Counted from the first letter of the stretch, positions 29,861 to 40,110 are shown. The stretch is DNA of 64,000 nucleotides from Chloroflexota bacterium (GCA_016838895.1 JAEKNU010000010.1:1-64000); one strand, 5' to 3'. A program made the numbers and translations. Notes: generated by a model from the sequence alone, not told the origin.

Positions 29861-30751
29861 TTATGCGGCGGCTGCTTTCTTCCTTTCGTCAGCAGCAATT
29901 TCGGTAATTTCCCTGATATCAGCAAAACGATATTGCGATGGAGAAACCGTTCCAATAGATAACGTCATCAGATTATGTTGTTCTTCCTCGCCATTTTTCT
30001 CCAACATCATAAATCCCTGATCCCGATCAGTGAAATTATAATACGTTGCGATATCCTTATTGAAACGCGCCAGCAGTTCTGTGTATACAGTTTGCATGAC
30101 GTCTTCCTGAGTAATTATCACAAAATTTTCACCACCAGCATGACCGACAAAATCATCAACGCTGCCAAATTCATTGCAAACCTCTTGCATGGTCATGGCG
30201 ATAAAACGTAGTACATCAGACGCGGCCAAAAAGCCATATTTCTCTTTAAAAGATTGGTATTCATTTATATGAATATCCATGAAACTCCAGCCACTTGTTT
30301 TAATGACCTGGCGCAAGTAATCTTCAATTATTCGTACGGATGGTAAACGGGATTGAGCATCAGTGAAACTTTCTCGTTCACTGCGATTTAGAGCATTTTG
30401 AATGCGTAATTGTAATTCTTCAATATCAAAAGGCTTCGTAATATAATCATCTGCACCCATCTCTAAACCTTGCAGTTTGTCTTTACGGTCATTCTTTTGA
30501 GTCAGGAAAATAATGGGGACAAACTTTGTGCGAAAATTGTGACGAAGTCGTCTGCACACTTCATAACCATCGATATCAGGTAAAATAATATCAAGAATAA
30601 TTAAATCAGGCGGATTTTCAATTGCTTTTGCTACTGCATCTTCTCCGCGAGAAGTGATCGTAACCCCATATTGCTTCCGATCAAAATATATTTGTAACAT
30701 TGATACAATATCAGGTTCATCATCAACGATCATTAATCTTACATTTTCCAT
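29861..30751 (-). CDS. Response regulator with degenerate GGDEF-like output domain
   Basis: Receiver DLIILDIILPDIDGYEVCRRLR, ADDYITKPFD; output domain has AGGENF in place of GGDEF. Confidence 0.8.
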   Translation of the reverse strand: MENVRLMIVDDEPDIVSMLQIYFDRKQYGVTITSRGEDAVAKAIENPPDLIILDIILPDIDGYEVCRRLRHNFRTKFVPIIFLTQKNDRKDKLQGLEMGADDYITKPFDIEELQLRIQNALNRSERESFTDAQSRLPSVRIIEDYLRQVIKTSGWSFMDIHINEYQSFKEKYGFLAASDVLRFIAMTMQEVCNEFGSVDDFVGHAGGENFVIITQEDVMQTVYTELLARFNKDIATYYNFTDRDQGFMMLEKNGEEEQHNLMTLSIGTVSPSQYRFADIREITEIAADERKKAAAA

Positions 30752-30802
30752 GCAGCCTCCATCCAGATTTTACCAATGAAATTCAAGAACACCGCGATAA
30801 TT

Positions 30803-32083
30803 TTACCAACTCTCATCCACCATCTCACCCATACGCGGGTATAATCGACGATGTTGACCTTTTGCTGGTAATCCGTGGTGATCGGATTCTTCATAAGTTA
30901 CATCTTTATCAATAACAGGTCGGTCTCTTGAAGCAATCAAGACTACATCCGATTCAATTGTTCGTGCCGGGTAAACAATAATACCTGAACCAATTCGACA
31001 ATTATGTCCAACACAACCACCTAAAACCGGACGATTGGAATCTGACAATTTTCCACTGCCATCCAAAGCCCTAATCTGATCTGAAAGTAGGTTGAAATCA
31101 GTAAATGTTGTGCCCGCTCCAACAAATGAATTTCGTCCAATAATGCACATTTGTAAACAGGCATTTTGCGCAACCATGGCATTATCCATGAGTGTCGTCA
31201 TAAACAGAGAAGCGCGGAAAGGTAAAAAAGTACCATCACAGACCACACTGAGCATCAATTGGCAGCCCTGTGAAATATTAACATTATCCCCGATAATACA
31301 ATTTTCAATCACCGCGCCAGCGTTAATCGTTACATTGTCACCAATGCTGGTGGGACCATGAATGATCGCACTGGGGTCTATAATACAATTTTTTCCAATC
31401 GTCACTAGAGCAGAACTATCCAGCACCTGTTTACCTTCAAAAATAGCTCTTGCGACAACTTTCAGTTTAAAAATCACCTCATTATTAATGCGGCTCTCAA
31501 ATCGAGCTCCCCTGCCGAATAAACCAAACACCATATCGGCAATAAACAAATGCACCCAGGAATCAATGGCCATCATACTGCGTAGTGGGACATAATAAAT
31601 CAGATCCCCCACTTGCGTAGCCATATAAGTCGGCACGTGATAGTAGCCAATCTCTCTCGCCTGCAAATCAATGATTAATGGCTCAACCTCGTCATCGACT
31701 GGACCATTAGGGTAATACCACAAATCGGCGAAATATAAATCGTCTTTCTTTGTATAGGAACTGGAAAGTGGCAGACAATGTTCCCGGAAAGCGGGATCAT
31801 CCAATGAAAATGCTGCTCTTACAGGATTATTTTGTTTCGTCGCTTCTGTTAAAAAAGCTTCAATGTATTGCATATCAAAAAACAAATTATCTCGATATAC
31901 AATGCTGGGTTCTTTTACACGAGGTATTTTCTCGCCTTCAGGAATTTCCATTTCTCGCCGGACAAAGGGTGTGAAAGCATCCCGTTGATGTAACCATAAA
32001 GGTTTATTCTGAATACGGAGATCACGTGCCGGCTCATTGAACGGTGTTATTTGTTTAGTAGATTGCAAAATAATTTTTAGCAT
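30803..32083 (-). CDS. Left-handed beta-helix (hexapeptide-repeat) protein, GlmU-like C-terminal fold
   Basis: Hexapeptide repeats IGKNCIIDPSAIIHGPTSIGDNVTINAGAVIENCIIGDNVNI. Confidence 0.8.
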   Translation of the reverse strand: MLKIILQSTKQITPFNEPARDLRIQNKPLWLHQRDAFTPFVRREMEIPEGEKIPRVKEPSIVYRDNLFFDMQYIEAFLTEATKQNNPVRAAFSLDDPAFREHCLPLSSSYTKKDDLYFADLWYYPNGPVDDEVEPLIIDLQAREIGYYHVPTYMATQVGDLIYYVPLRSMMAIDSWVHLFIADMVFGLFGRGARFESRINNEVIFKLKVVARAIFEGKQVLDSSALVTIGKNCIIDPSAIIHGPTSIGDNVTINAGAVIENCIIGDNVNISQGCQLMLSVVCDGTFLPFRASLFMTTLMDNAMVAQNACLQMCIIGRNSFVGAGTTFTDFNLLSDQIRALDGSGKLSDSNRPVLGGCVGHNCRIGSGIIVYPARTIESDVVLIASRDRPVIDKDVTYEESDHHGLPAKGQHRRLYPRMGEMVDESW

Positions 32084-32183
32084 GAAAAATCCTCGTTTCC
32101 ATTAGATCAAAAAACCCAACCTTCTATAAAGGAAGGATGTGATGAAAGTAAAGCTATATTATTTACTTGTCCATGCATATTGG

Positions 32184-32981
32184 TCAGGATGCGGTTGTTT
32201 CGTCCTGTAGAAAATCGAAAATCTTTTCTTTAAAAGCTTTAGGTTCATCCAACATAATGAAGTGACCAGCTTTCTTGAATATTTCGATTCGTGAATGGGG
32301 GATTCCTTGTTGAAGGACTTTCCATTGATTCGGATTAACGATAATATCCCGCAGACCAAACATGCCCATAACCGGTAATTGCACCTGGGTTATTTCTTTA
32401 CGAATATCCCAGCGATGCAATGACGAAATGCTGCGAAAGAAAGAATCCATAGTGGTTTTTGATAAATCACGATCCATCATTTCAGGGAAATCTTCACCAC
32501 GGCTAATCAACGGTGAAGCTGCTTTCATACCCATGCGGAATAATCCCATTGAACTGAATAATAGACGGGCAATTGGAGGAATACCAGCTAACTTGAGGGC
32601 TAATGCTAACGATGAACCGACAATCGGCGATCCAATAATGACGACTTTATCCACCCGATCAGGGAATTGGCAGGCATAAGATAAACTAACCGTGCCCCCC
32701 ATACTATGACCAATTAACGGCGCACTGGCAATTCCCATCTGATCCATGAATTGCCGAACCATTAAAATAAAATCTTGAACTTGAAAAGTGGAATTCTGTT
32801 TACCGGAGTCACCAAAACCCCAGAAGTCAAGGGCATACGTGCGGTAGGATTGACCGAGGCTGGCCATTACATCCTGCCATAAGCCCCACGTACCCAACCA
32901 GCCATGCAGCAGGATAACAGGTTTCCCTCTGCCATAAACTTCGTAATGTAAAACCCCTTGAGCAGTAGTAATGGATGACAA
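32184..32981 (-). CDS. Alpha/beta hydrolase (paralogue of 28658-29449)
   Basis: VILLHGWLGTWGLW, IGHSMGGTVSLSYA, KAGHFIMLDEP. Confidence 0.9.
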   Translation of the reverse strand: MSSITTAQGVLHYEVYGRGKPVILLHGWLGTWGLWQDVMASLGQSYRTYALDFWGFGDSGKQNSTFQVQDFILMVRQFMDQMGIASAPLIGHSMGGTVSLSYACQFPDRVDKVVIIGSPIVGSSLALALKLAGIPPIARLLFSSMGLFRMGMKAASPLISRGEDFPEMMDRDLSKTTMDSFFRSISSLHRWDIRKEITQVQLPVMGMFGLRDIIVNPNQWKVLQQGIPHSRIEIFKKAGHFIMLDEPKAFKEKIFDFLQDETTAS

Positions 32982-33012
32982 TGCGGATGCTCCTCAGACT
33001 AACTTATTAAGT

Positions 33013-33564
33013 CTAGCCTTCTTCCATTTCAGAAAGGATGCTATATAAAAGCTCTAATAATACATTTTTAACAGATTCTTTATCAATGGCAACACAGGGT
33101 AAAAATTTGATATTCTGATCCAAGCGCAGAGCTAAGCGCATATCTTCCAGATCCCAGGCATCAGGCAGGTCTTGTTTATTCGCTGCAACAACATATGGGG
33201 TAGGGGAATAAGCTCTGAAAGTCTCTAATATCATTCTGGCTTCGCGGAAAGTTTCAGGACGATTGCTGTCAACAATCACTATAAAACCTAACATCCCTTC
33301 AGAGAGAATTTCCCACATGAAGTCAAAGCGTTTCTGTCCAGGCGTACCGAATAGGTACAACACCAGATCTTCATCCACTGTTATACGTCCAAAATCCATG
33401 GCAACAGTGGTCGAGTCTTTTACCTTTTCCTTAGCAGATGATATCTTCTTCTCAGTAGAGACAACATCAATCTCACTTACAGATTGGATAAACTCTGTTT
33501 TGCCTGCATTAAATGGCCCAGTAACAACGATTTTTACCGTTTGCATCAAATATATGCCCTTCAA
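33013..33564 (-). CDS. Small Ras-like GTPase (CvnD/MglA-type)
   Basis: GPFNAGKTEFI, STTVAMDFGRI, LYLFGTPGQKRF, AANKQDLPDA. Confidence 0.9.
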   Translation of the reverse strand: MKGIYLMQTVKIVVTGPFNAGKTEFIQSVSEIDVVSTEKKISSAKEKVKDSTTVAMDFGRITVDEDLVLYLFGTPGQKRFDFMWEILSEGMLGFIVIVDSNRPETFREARMILETFRAYSPTPYVVAANKQDLPDAWDLEDMRLALRLDQNIKFLPCVAIDKESVKNVLLELLYSILSEMEEG

Positions 33565-33570
33565 TATAAA

Positions 33571-34386
33571 TTAGATTGATCGGATCCTTTTTACAATCCG
33601 GTTCAATAATGTTTTTTGTTCCGCTTTATCATTTGTCGGGAACATCGGTCCAACTGCCTTACGCTGTTGAATTTCCGGTCGAACCAGTTCCACCAATCCC
33701 GCTTGCAACAACCCATAAACAACACGTCTAATTTGAGCATCATTCATTTTTGCAGCCTTGGCAATTTGGGCGATGGTATTCTTCGGGCTGACATAAGAAA
33801 CAACCTGCCATTCTTCCACACTCAAATTAATATCCCGTATGTTTGTTCCCGGACGATCCGTGAAGCGCATGGTCATATCCAAACTGGGAATCTCATCCTG
33901 AAGCTGTTCAATGGCTTTCAATTCTCTTGATGCTTCAATAATTAAATTTTCAAGGTCTATACGTACCGTAATTTTGTCTTCTGGCGGAAGAGAAACCATG
34001 TCAAAGTAAAACCCACCCTCAAACCAGGAGAATGTTTCACGCACATGGTTCACAAAGTGATTTTGCAAACTGGAGATAATATCACTTTGTGTAAGGTAAC
34101 CTGCATTAATCAATAATAAGCCCAACTCCTTATCCTTGAGGTTATCAGAGCGTTGCTTTAAGATACGATATTGATTCGCTGTAATTTTTCTATTCTGCTG
34201 TAAAATGCCGGCTAAACTATTATCTCGGTCGTCGATTTGCGAGTATGCCAACTTACCTTCTTTGAAAGTGATCAAGGCTTTATGTCGGGCTGTCTCGATG
34301 ATCATCGTCCCGGTTTTTTTGGCAAGGTTTACAAGCGTTAATAATTGTGTAATCGAAAAATCTTGTAGCTTACCCTGTAACGCCAT
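33571..34386 (-). CDS. DUF4388 (PATAN) domain protein with winged-helix-like C-terminus
   Basis: MALQGKLQDFSITQLLTLVNLAKKTGTMIIETARHKALITFKEGKLAYSQ is the classic DUF4388 start. Confidence 0.85.
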   Translation of the reverse strand: MALQGKLQDFSITQLLTLVNLAKKTGTMIIETARHKALITFKEGKLAYSQIDDRDNSLAGILQQNRKITANQYRILKQRSDNLKDKELGLLLINAGYLTQSDIISSLQNHFVNHVRETFSWFEGGFYFDMVSLPPEDKITVRIDLENLIIEASRELKAIEQLQDEIPSLDMTMRFTDRPGTNIRDINLSVEEWQVVSYVSPKNTIAQIAKAAKMNDAQIRRVVYGLLQAGLVELVRPEIQQRKAVGPMFPTNDKAEQKTLLNRIVKRIRSI

Positions 34387-34608
34387 ACGTTATTCCTTTA
34401 TTTACCAGAAAAATAATAGTACGTGTTTGATTATACATCCAAGAGGTATACCAGTCAATTAATTGTGCAATGCAATAATAGCTGCTCCACCGATTAAAAA
34501 AACCAGTGTAACGGTGAAATCAATTCAGTTTCTCTTTATCTATAAGTATATGATAACATTAAGAATTCCTTTTAATTTAACCCTTGCAAATCTGTTGAGT
34601 TGTTATTA

Positions 34609-36267
34609 ATGCCAGATATTCGTCAATCATTACAGGGAAAAGACATACAATTCTTACAGCAAATCGCTGCGATTTGGGGCATTGAGCTGCAGGCCAATGA
34701 TTTGCGTTCTACAATACAACAATTAGCTGCTGAGATGGATCAGAAAGAGCAATTCCTGGAAATAATCGAGGCTTTCTCCGAAGAGAGCAGAAATGCTCTG
34801 CTTGAGTTAGCTCAGACTGATGGAAAACTCCCCTGGACGTTGTTTCTGCGAAAGTATGGTGACATCCGTGTAATGGGGGTAGCTCGCCGTGAGAGAGAAC
34901 GGCCCAATCTTCATCCTGCAAACGCTACTGAGGTCTTATGGTACAGTGGTTTGCTCAGTAAAGCCTTCTTCAATATTCAAAAAGAACCCCTGGAATATGC
35001 TTATCTGCCGGATGAATTTTTCCATTTTTTATCACAGCAGGAACCACCAATACATGCGCCTCATCTACCCGGTAGACCAGCTACATCATCTGAGAAAGCA
35101 AAGCTCATACCAGCAAATGATCACATTCTGGATCATATGACCACCTTGCTAGCTTCCATCCGTACCGGGCAGCCAATTGATTCAATTCCATGGAATAATA
35201 AACACATACCTGTTGCATTTTTATTGCAAATTGCACAAAGCACCCATTTACTTGATGAAAATAATACTATTCAACCTGCTCAGGTTCGTCAATTTATGGA
35301 AAGTGACCGTGCAGACGCATTATTAACCCTGGCAAATGGCTGGTTAAGTAATACATTCAATGATTTACGCCAACTACCCGGTTTCGTATTCGAGGGTCCC
35401 TGGCAGAATCAGCCCGATGAAACCAGGCAATACCTGCTTGCGGAATTATCAAGTATTCCAAAACAAACCTGGTGGAGCTTTTCAGCATTTCTCTCCTATA
35501 TCAAACAAAACAACCCAGATTTTCAACGTCCAGCTGGTGATTATGATTCATGGTATATTCGCCGCAATCATAGTGAAGATTATTTGCGTGGTATCCAACA
35601 CTGGGATGAAATCGATGGTGCACTAATCCGCAGAATCATTTGCCAGCATATGCATTGGTTGGGATTAACGGATCTGGGAACCACAACCTCTTCATCGCTA
35701 ATCAGCGCATTTCGATTCTCGGCGTGGGCTGAAAATCTTTTATCGAATATTGCGCCAGACGGACTGCGCAAGGAACAGGGAGAATTTAAGGTGCTTACAG
35801 ATGGCACCATTCAAGTTCCAAGCCAAGTCTCCAGAGCTATCCGTTATCAGGTGGCACGTTTTTGTCATCTGCTTCAGGAAACGGATAGCGGATATAAATA
35901 TCAAATCCAACCTGATTCTTTATCCAGCGCACTAAAAGCAGGACTTAAAATTGAGCAATTTATCAACCTTTTACAAAAATCCGCGCAAAAACCAATACCA
36001 CCATCCATTTTCAATTTACTTGATAATTGGAAAAATGATGGTGTGCAGGTCAGCTTTGCACCTGTGATGTTGTTAACAACCAAAGATCCGCACATCATTA
36101 ATCATCTGCTTTCATCCAGAGCCAGGAAATATTTGGGCGAACGTCTCAATGAATACACAATTTTAATAAACGAAAAGCAAATAAAACTGGTGATGTCTAT
36201 CCTGACAGAGTTAGGATATTTATCCAACGTGCAAACCACAGGGTTGGTTAAAATAAGAAAAGAATAG
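34609..36267 (+). CDS. Helicase-associated-domain-like protein of unknown function
   Basis: Long ORF; N-terminal [30 protein letters not shown] and C-terminal [39 protein letters not shown] resemble XPB-associated proteins. Confidence 0.4.
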   Translation: MPDIRQSLQGKDIQFLQQIAAIWGIELQANDLRSTIQQLAAEMDQKEQFLEIIEAFSEESRNALLELAQTDGKLPWTLFLRKYGDIRVMGVARRERERPNLHPANATEVLWYSGLLSKAFFNIQKEPLEYAYLPDEFFHFLSQQEPPIHAPHLPGRPATSSEKAKLIPANDHILDHMTTLLASIRTGQPIDSIPWNNKHIPVAFLLQIAQSTHLLDENNTIQPAQVRQFMESDRADALLTLANGWLSNTFNDLRQLPGFVFEGPWQNQPDETRQYLLAELSSIPKQTWWSFSAFLSYIKQNNPDFQRPAGDYDSWYIRRNHSEDYLRGIQHWDEIDGALIRRIICQHMHWLGLTDLGTTTSSSLISAFRFSAWAENLLSNIAPDGLRKEQGEFKVLTDGTIQVPSQVSRAIRYQVARFCHLLQETDSGYKYQIQPDSLSSALKAGLKIEQFINLLQKSAQKPIPPSIFNLLDNWKNDGVQVSFAPVMLLTTKDPHIINHLLSSRARKYLGERLNEYTILINEKQIKLVMSILTELGYLSNVQTTGLVKIRKE

Positions 36268-36299
36268 CATTCAAAAATAAATGGTCTAAAGGACATACA

Positions 36300-37481
36300 A
36301 TGAGCGATCAATTGAAGTGGATTCAGGAAGAGCTTGATCAGTTGAAATCGGCTGGCTTATATAACACCATCCGCACCATCAACACACCCCAAGGTGCCTG
36401 GCTGCGTGTGGATGGAAAAGATGTGCTCAATTTTTGTTCAAATAACTACCTCGGGTTAGGTAACAATTCCGAAATGATTGCTGCCATGAAAAAAGCGGCC
36501 GATCAATATGGTGTTGGACCAGCTGCAGTACGCACCATTGCCGGTACCATGGATATTCATCTGGAGCTGGAAAAAAGAATGGCAGCATTTAAAGGGGTAG
36601 AAGATGCCGTTACTTTCCAATCCGGGTTCTGCGCCAATCTTGCCACCCTGCCAGCGCTGGTTGGCAAGCAAGATGTAATTTATTCTGATGAATTAAATCA
36701 TGCCAGCATTATTGATGGTTCGCGTTTGTCCGGCGCCAAAATTATCCGCTTTGCCCACGCTGACGCCAGAGACCTTCTGCAGAAAATAACTGAAAATCAG
36801 GCAAATTTCCGCCGCGGATTAATTGTCACAGATGGAGTTTTCAGTATGGATGGCGATATCGCCCCATTGGATCAAATTTATGAAGTTGCGCAAGCAACCG
36901 GCACGATTTTAATGGTAGATGACGCCCACGGTGAAGGGGTATTAGGCAAAGGTGGCCGTGGCATTGTCGATCACTTCAACTTGCACGGCAAAGTTGATGT
37001 AGAAATTGGCACCATGTCCAAAGCATTTGGTGTGGTTGGCGGTGTGGTTGCCGGTAAAAAAGTCATCATCGATTGGCTGCGTCAACGCGGGCGCCCGTTT
37101 CTATTCTCCTCAGCCGTTACCCCGGCAGATGTGGCAGCCTGCATTACCGCTATTGATATTCTGGAACGCTCCACTGAACTGGTTGATCGTTTGTGGGAGA
37201 ATGCCAAATATTTCAAAAATATTCTAAAAACAATGGGCTTTGATATTGGCATCAGTACCACACCGATAACGCCCGTTATGCTGGGTGAAGCACCGTTGGC
37301 GCAACAATTCAGCCGCGAGCTTTATGATGAAAGCATCTTCGCTATGGCATTGGGTTTTCCCACTGTTCCGCGAGGCAAAGCCCGTATCCGTGTGATGATC
37401 TCAGCAGCCCACTCTGTGGATGACCTGGATCAGGGTCTGGCTGCCTTTGAAAAAGTTGGTAAAAAACTTGGCGTAATCTAA
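36300..37481 (+). CDS. kbl: Glycine C-acetyltransferase / 2-amino-3-ketobutyrate CoA ligase
   Basis: [43 protein letters not shown]. Confidence 0.9.
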   Translation: MSDQLKWIQEELDQLKSAGLYNTIRTINTPQGAWLRVDGKDVLNFCSNNYLGLGNNSEMIAAMKKAADQYGVGPAAVRTIAGTMDIHLELEKRMAAFKGVEDAVTFQSGFCANLATLPALVGKQDVIYSDELNHASIIDGSRLSGAKIIRFAHADARDLLQKITENQANFRRGLIVTDGVFSMDGDIAPLDQIYEVAQATGTILMVDDAHGEGVLGKGGRGIVDHFNLHGKVDVEIGTMSKAFGVVGGVVAGKKVIIDWLRQRGRPFLFSSAVTPADVAACITAIDILERSTELVDRLWENAKYFKNILKTMGFDIGISTTPITPVMLGEAPLAQQFSRELYDESIFAMALGFPTVPRGKARIRVMISAAHSVDDLDQGLAAFEKVGKKLGVI

Positions 37482-37495
37482 CCCATATCTTATTA

Positions 37496-37541
37496 ACCAC
37501 AAAATCCTCAGAGCAAATGCTCTGAGGATTTTGTGGTTAAT
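37496..37541 (+). terminator. Long hairpin terminator-like structure
   Basis: AACCACAAAATCCTCAGAGCA...TGCTCTGAGGATTTTGTGGTT near-perfect inverted repeat. Confidence 0.7.
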
Positions 37542-37634
37542 TCCGCCTTTTCTGAAATTTTTTTTCTAATAATTTTCTATGAAACTGATTGGATTTTTTT
37601 GATATTTATTCAGTACAATTAAAGTATTAGGAAT

Positions 37635-37659
37635 AAGTATGCAAATCATTTGCATACTT
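37635..37659 (+). promoter_or_regulatory. Perfect 11-bp inverted repeat in leader of metallopeptidase gene
   Basis: AAGTATGCAAA-tca-TTTGCATACTT just before SD. Confidence 0.6.
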
Positions 37660-37673
37660 AGAAGAGGTTGATT

Positions 37674-38375
37674 ATGTTTGGCGGTTATGGTTTATATTTT
37701 CTATTCAGTTTACCTGCTTTATTGCTCGGATTATGGGCACAGGCAAAAGTAAAATCTGCTTTTGCAAAATACAGTAAAGTACGCAGTTACACCGGATTAT
37801 CCGGTGCGGATGTAGCCCGGCGCATGTTGGATCAAAACGGTTTGCAAAACGTGCAAATTGAACATACAAAAGGCATGTTGAGTGATCATTACGATCCACG
37901 CACGCGTACTTTGCGACTCTCCGGCGATGTGTACCAAAGCAATAGTCTGGCTGCAGCTGGTGTAGCAGCCCATGAAGCCGGACATGCTATACAACACAAA
38001 GACAGCTATATGCCATTACAATTCCGTAGTTTTATGGTGCCTACCGTACAGATCGGAAGCTGGTTAGGTCCAATTGTTTTCATGATCGGGTTATTGTTCT
38101 CATCATCCGATTTGGGATTAAATATTGCCTGGCTCGGTGTAGCTTTGTTCAGTGCCACCGCTGTTTTTGCTGTGATAACCTTGCCTGTGGAATTAAACGC
38201 TACAAAACGCGCAAAAGAATGGCTCATTGATTCCGGTGTAATTTCCATGACAGACCGGCAAGGCGTCAACAGCGTTCTGGATGCTGCCGCCTTGACATAC
38301 GTTGCTGGTGCCATTCAAGCAATCACAACCGTGCTATATTACGTGTTTTTGTTACTGGGTCGTCGCAGGCGATAA
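37674..38375 (+). CDS. Zinc-dependent neutral membrane metallopeptidase (YugP-like)
   Basis: VAAHEAGHAIQHK; TM segments; typical KVRSYTGLSGADVARRMLDQNGL; ATG at 37674 (MFGGYG) follows GAGG. Confidence 0.85.
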   Translation: MFGGYGLYFLFSLPALLLGLWAQAKVKSAFAKYSKVRSYTGLSGADVARRMLDQNGLQNVQIEHTKGMLSDHYDPRTRTLRLSGDVYQSNSLAAAGVAAHEAGHAIQHKDSYMPLQFRSFMVPTVQIGSWLGPIVFMIGLLFSSSDLGLNIAWLGVALFSATAVFAVITLPVELNATKRAKEWLIDSGVISMTDRQGVNSVLDAAALTYVAGAIQAITTVLYYVFLLLGRRRR

Positions 38376-38395
38376 CAAATCATTGTTTACCAAGC

Positions 38396-38434
38396 AAAAG
38401 AGCTGCTCCTATTCACTGGAACAGCTCTTTTTTT
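38396..38434. terminator. Rho-independent terminator
   Basis: AAAAGAGCTG...CAGCTCTTTTTTT. Confidence 0.75.
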
Positions 38435-38447
38435 AGTAGCGGGCTGA

Positions 38448-39212
38448 TTATGAAAAATCAGCATATCCTGTTTTTCCCTCACAATATATGTTGATTGCTT
38501 TCTGGAAGAATTCGGGCATATCCGGATGAAAGGCTTCATAATTCGCGCGGAAGGCCGCATCATCTACATATAACTGTCCCAGACCTTTGGCAATTTCATA
38601 CGAGCAGAGATAAAAATACTCGATATGCTTGTGCCAAGCTTTTACCACTTCCTGCACTTCCTCACTGGCGGGGTCTTTATCCATCAAACTCGCTAAAGCA
38701 CGCGTATTCGCAGCACCTTCCTCCAGAATTTTATTCTTTTGTTCTTTAGAATAACTTTTCCAACGATTCACAGACTCATCCACCGCCTTTGCATCATAGC
38801 GCTGACGGGCTTCCTCCGTATATCGTTTTTCTTGTTCTTCACTGAAGCCGCCATAATATTCTCCTTCAGTCATGGTTGTCTCTCCTCTTAAATGTTTCAC
38901 TGTTTTCTCGACCGTCTCAACAAGATGATTCAATCGTTGTACTCGCTGCAGCAAGTTTTTACGATGCACCTCCAAGGCGTTGAGCACATCAAAATTTGGG
39001 CTATTTATGATCTCCTGAATATCTTGCAAACTAAAATCCAATTCCCTGAAAAACAGGATCTGTTGTAATTGCAACAATGTCGCTGCTGAATACTCTCGAT
39101 ATCCATTATCAGGATTTCGGGTTGGATTCAATAACCCAATCTGATCATAATAGCGTAATGTTCGTGTGCTCACGCCAGCCAGGCGTGAAAGTTGTTTGAT
39201 TGTGTACACCAT
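38448..39212 (-). CDS. MerR-family regulator with TipAS-like C-terminal domain
   Basis: MVYTIKQLSRLAGVSTRTLRYYDQIGLLNPTRNPDNGYREYS; TipAS-like C-terminus. Start 39212 because 39242 lies inside the predicted promoter. Confidence 0.9.
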   Translation of the reverse strand: MVYTIKQLSRLAGVSTRTLRYYDQIGLLNPTRNPDNGYREYSAATLLQLQQILFFRELDFSLQDIQEIINSPNFDVLNALEVHRKNLLQRVQRLNHLVETVEKTVKHLRGETTMTEGEYYGGFSEEQEKRYTEEARQRYDAKAVDESVNRWKSYSKEQKNKILEEGAANTRALASLMDKDPASEEVQEVVKAWHKHIEYFYLCSYEIAKGLGQLYVDDAAFRANYEAFHPDMPEFFQKAINIYCEGKTGYADFS

Positions 39213-39230
39213 ATCAATAACCTCAGCAAT

Positions 39231-39261
39231 ATCATAAACCATTACGTAACGTTAATGTCAA
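39231..39261 (-). promoter_or_regulatory. MerR-type promoter with 19-bp spacer and spacer dyad
   Basis: TTGACA-TTAACGTTACGTAATGGTT-TATGAT on minus strand. Confidence 0.7.
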
Positions 39262-39292
39262 GAGTGAATTTGCATGTTTTCTGGAAATAAAA

Positions 39293-39335
39293 TCAAAAAA
39301 ATAGATCGCCAAGTTTGCGGGGGAACAAACTTGAC
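39293..39335 (-). terminator. Terminator hairpin on minus strand
   Basis: CAAGTTTG-ttcccccg-CAAACTTG followed by TATTTTTTT on minus strand. Confidence 0.6.
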
Positions 39336-39544
39336 GACCATGTGGGAGGGAACTACCGTTCGTTTCCATTGATTTGATCATAGTAACAGTAGCCGACACC
39401 GAATATATACCAATAAATACAACCATTAAAATTTCATAATACCAATAAGATGGTATTCGGTGTCATAATTAATCATATCCATGATTCTTTTTTTTGGGTA
39501 TTAAGATCAACCAAAAAGAACATTAAGAAAGTGTCGGATTTTCA

Positions 39545-40042
39545 TTAATTTTGCGTAAAGAGATCGTTTTCATCACCTTTGTGAGAGAATAGCTGCATCC
39601 ATTCATCTACTTCATCAGCAGATAGCTTTTCCTCCTTGATTGGCGATTGATTGCTTGAAGAATATGCACTTTCTTCCAAATGCCCGGCAAATGTTGCTGA
39701 TGAGATCACTTTTGCCCCCAGTGTGCGTGCCTCAGCAATAATTTGTCGATCTGACGAAACCACCTGCCAATTTTTGGCTGCTTTGCCCAATTGACGCAAT
39801 CTGGTTTTAATTGCATCATCCGCCGTCTGTCCCTGACGAACGAAAACGGCTGTCAAGCGGCCGTATTTCTGCCTGCCCTGATAGCCTGCCGGGGCACCAT
39901 CAAAGTAGACGATTACGTTTTTTTGACGTGTCCGACAGAAAGTTTGCAGTTTTTCAATTAATATTTCTTCGTCATTGATCTGCCGTAAATTCATCCCGCG
40001 AATTTTCGGAATCAGGTTATGTCCGTCAATTAAATAACTCAT
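39545..40042 (-). CDS. NYN-domain RNase-like protein (YacP-like)
   Basis: MSYLIDGHNLIPKI..., VIVYFDGAPAGYQG, ADDAIKTRL, VVSSDRQIIAEA. Confidence 0.85.
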   Translation of the reverse strand: MSYLIDGHNLIPKIRGMNLRQINDEEILIEKLQTFCRTRQKNVIVYFDGAPAGYQGRQKYGRLTAVFVRQGQTADDAIKTRLRQLGKAAKNWQVVSSDRQIIAEARTLGAKVISSATFAGHLEESAYSSSNQSPIKEEKLSADEVDEWMQLFSHKGDENDLFTQN

Positions 40043-40110
40043 TTCCTATGCACTTCCAACCAGTATTTTATCTAAAAATATGCTATCATTCAAAAAGGAA
40101 AGCAACCAAT

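Noticed and set aside
39232-39426. 64-aa minus-strand ORF between NYN and MerR genes
   Set aside because: Runs through a terminator hairpin and the MerR promoter; better explained as non-coding.
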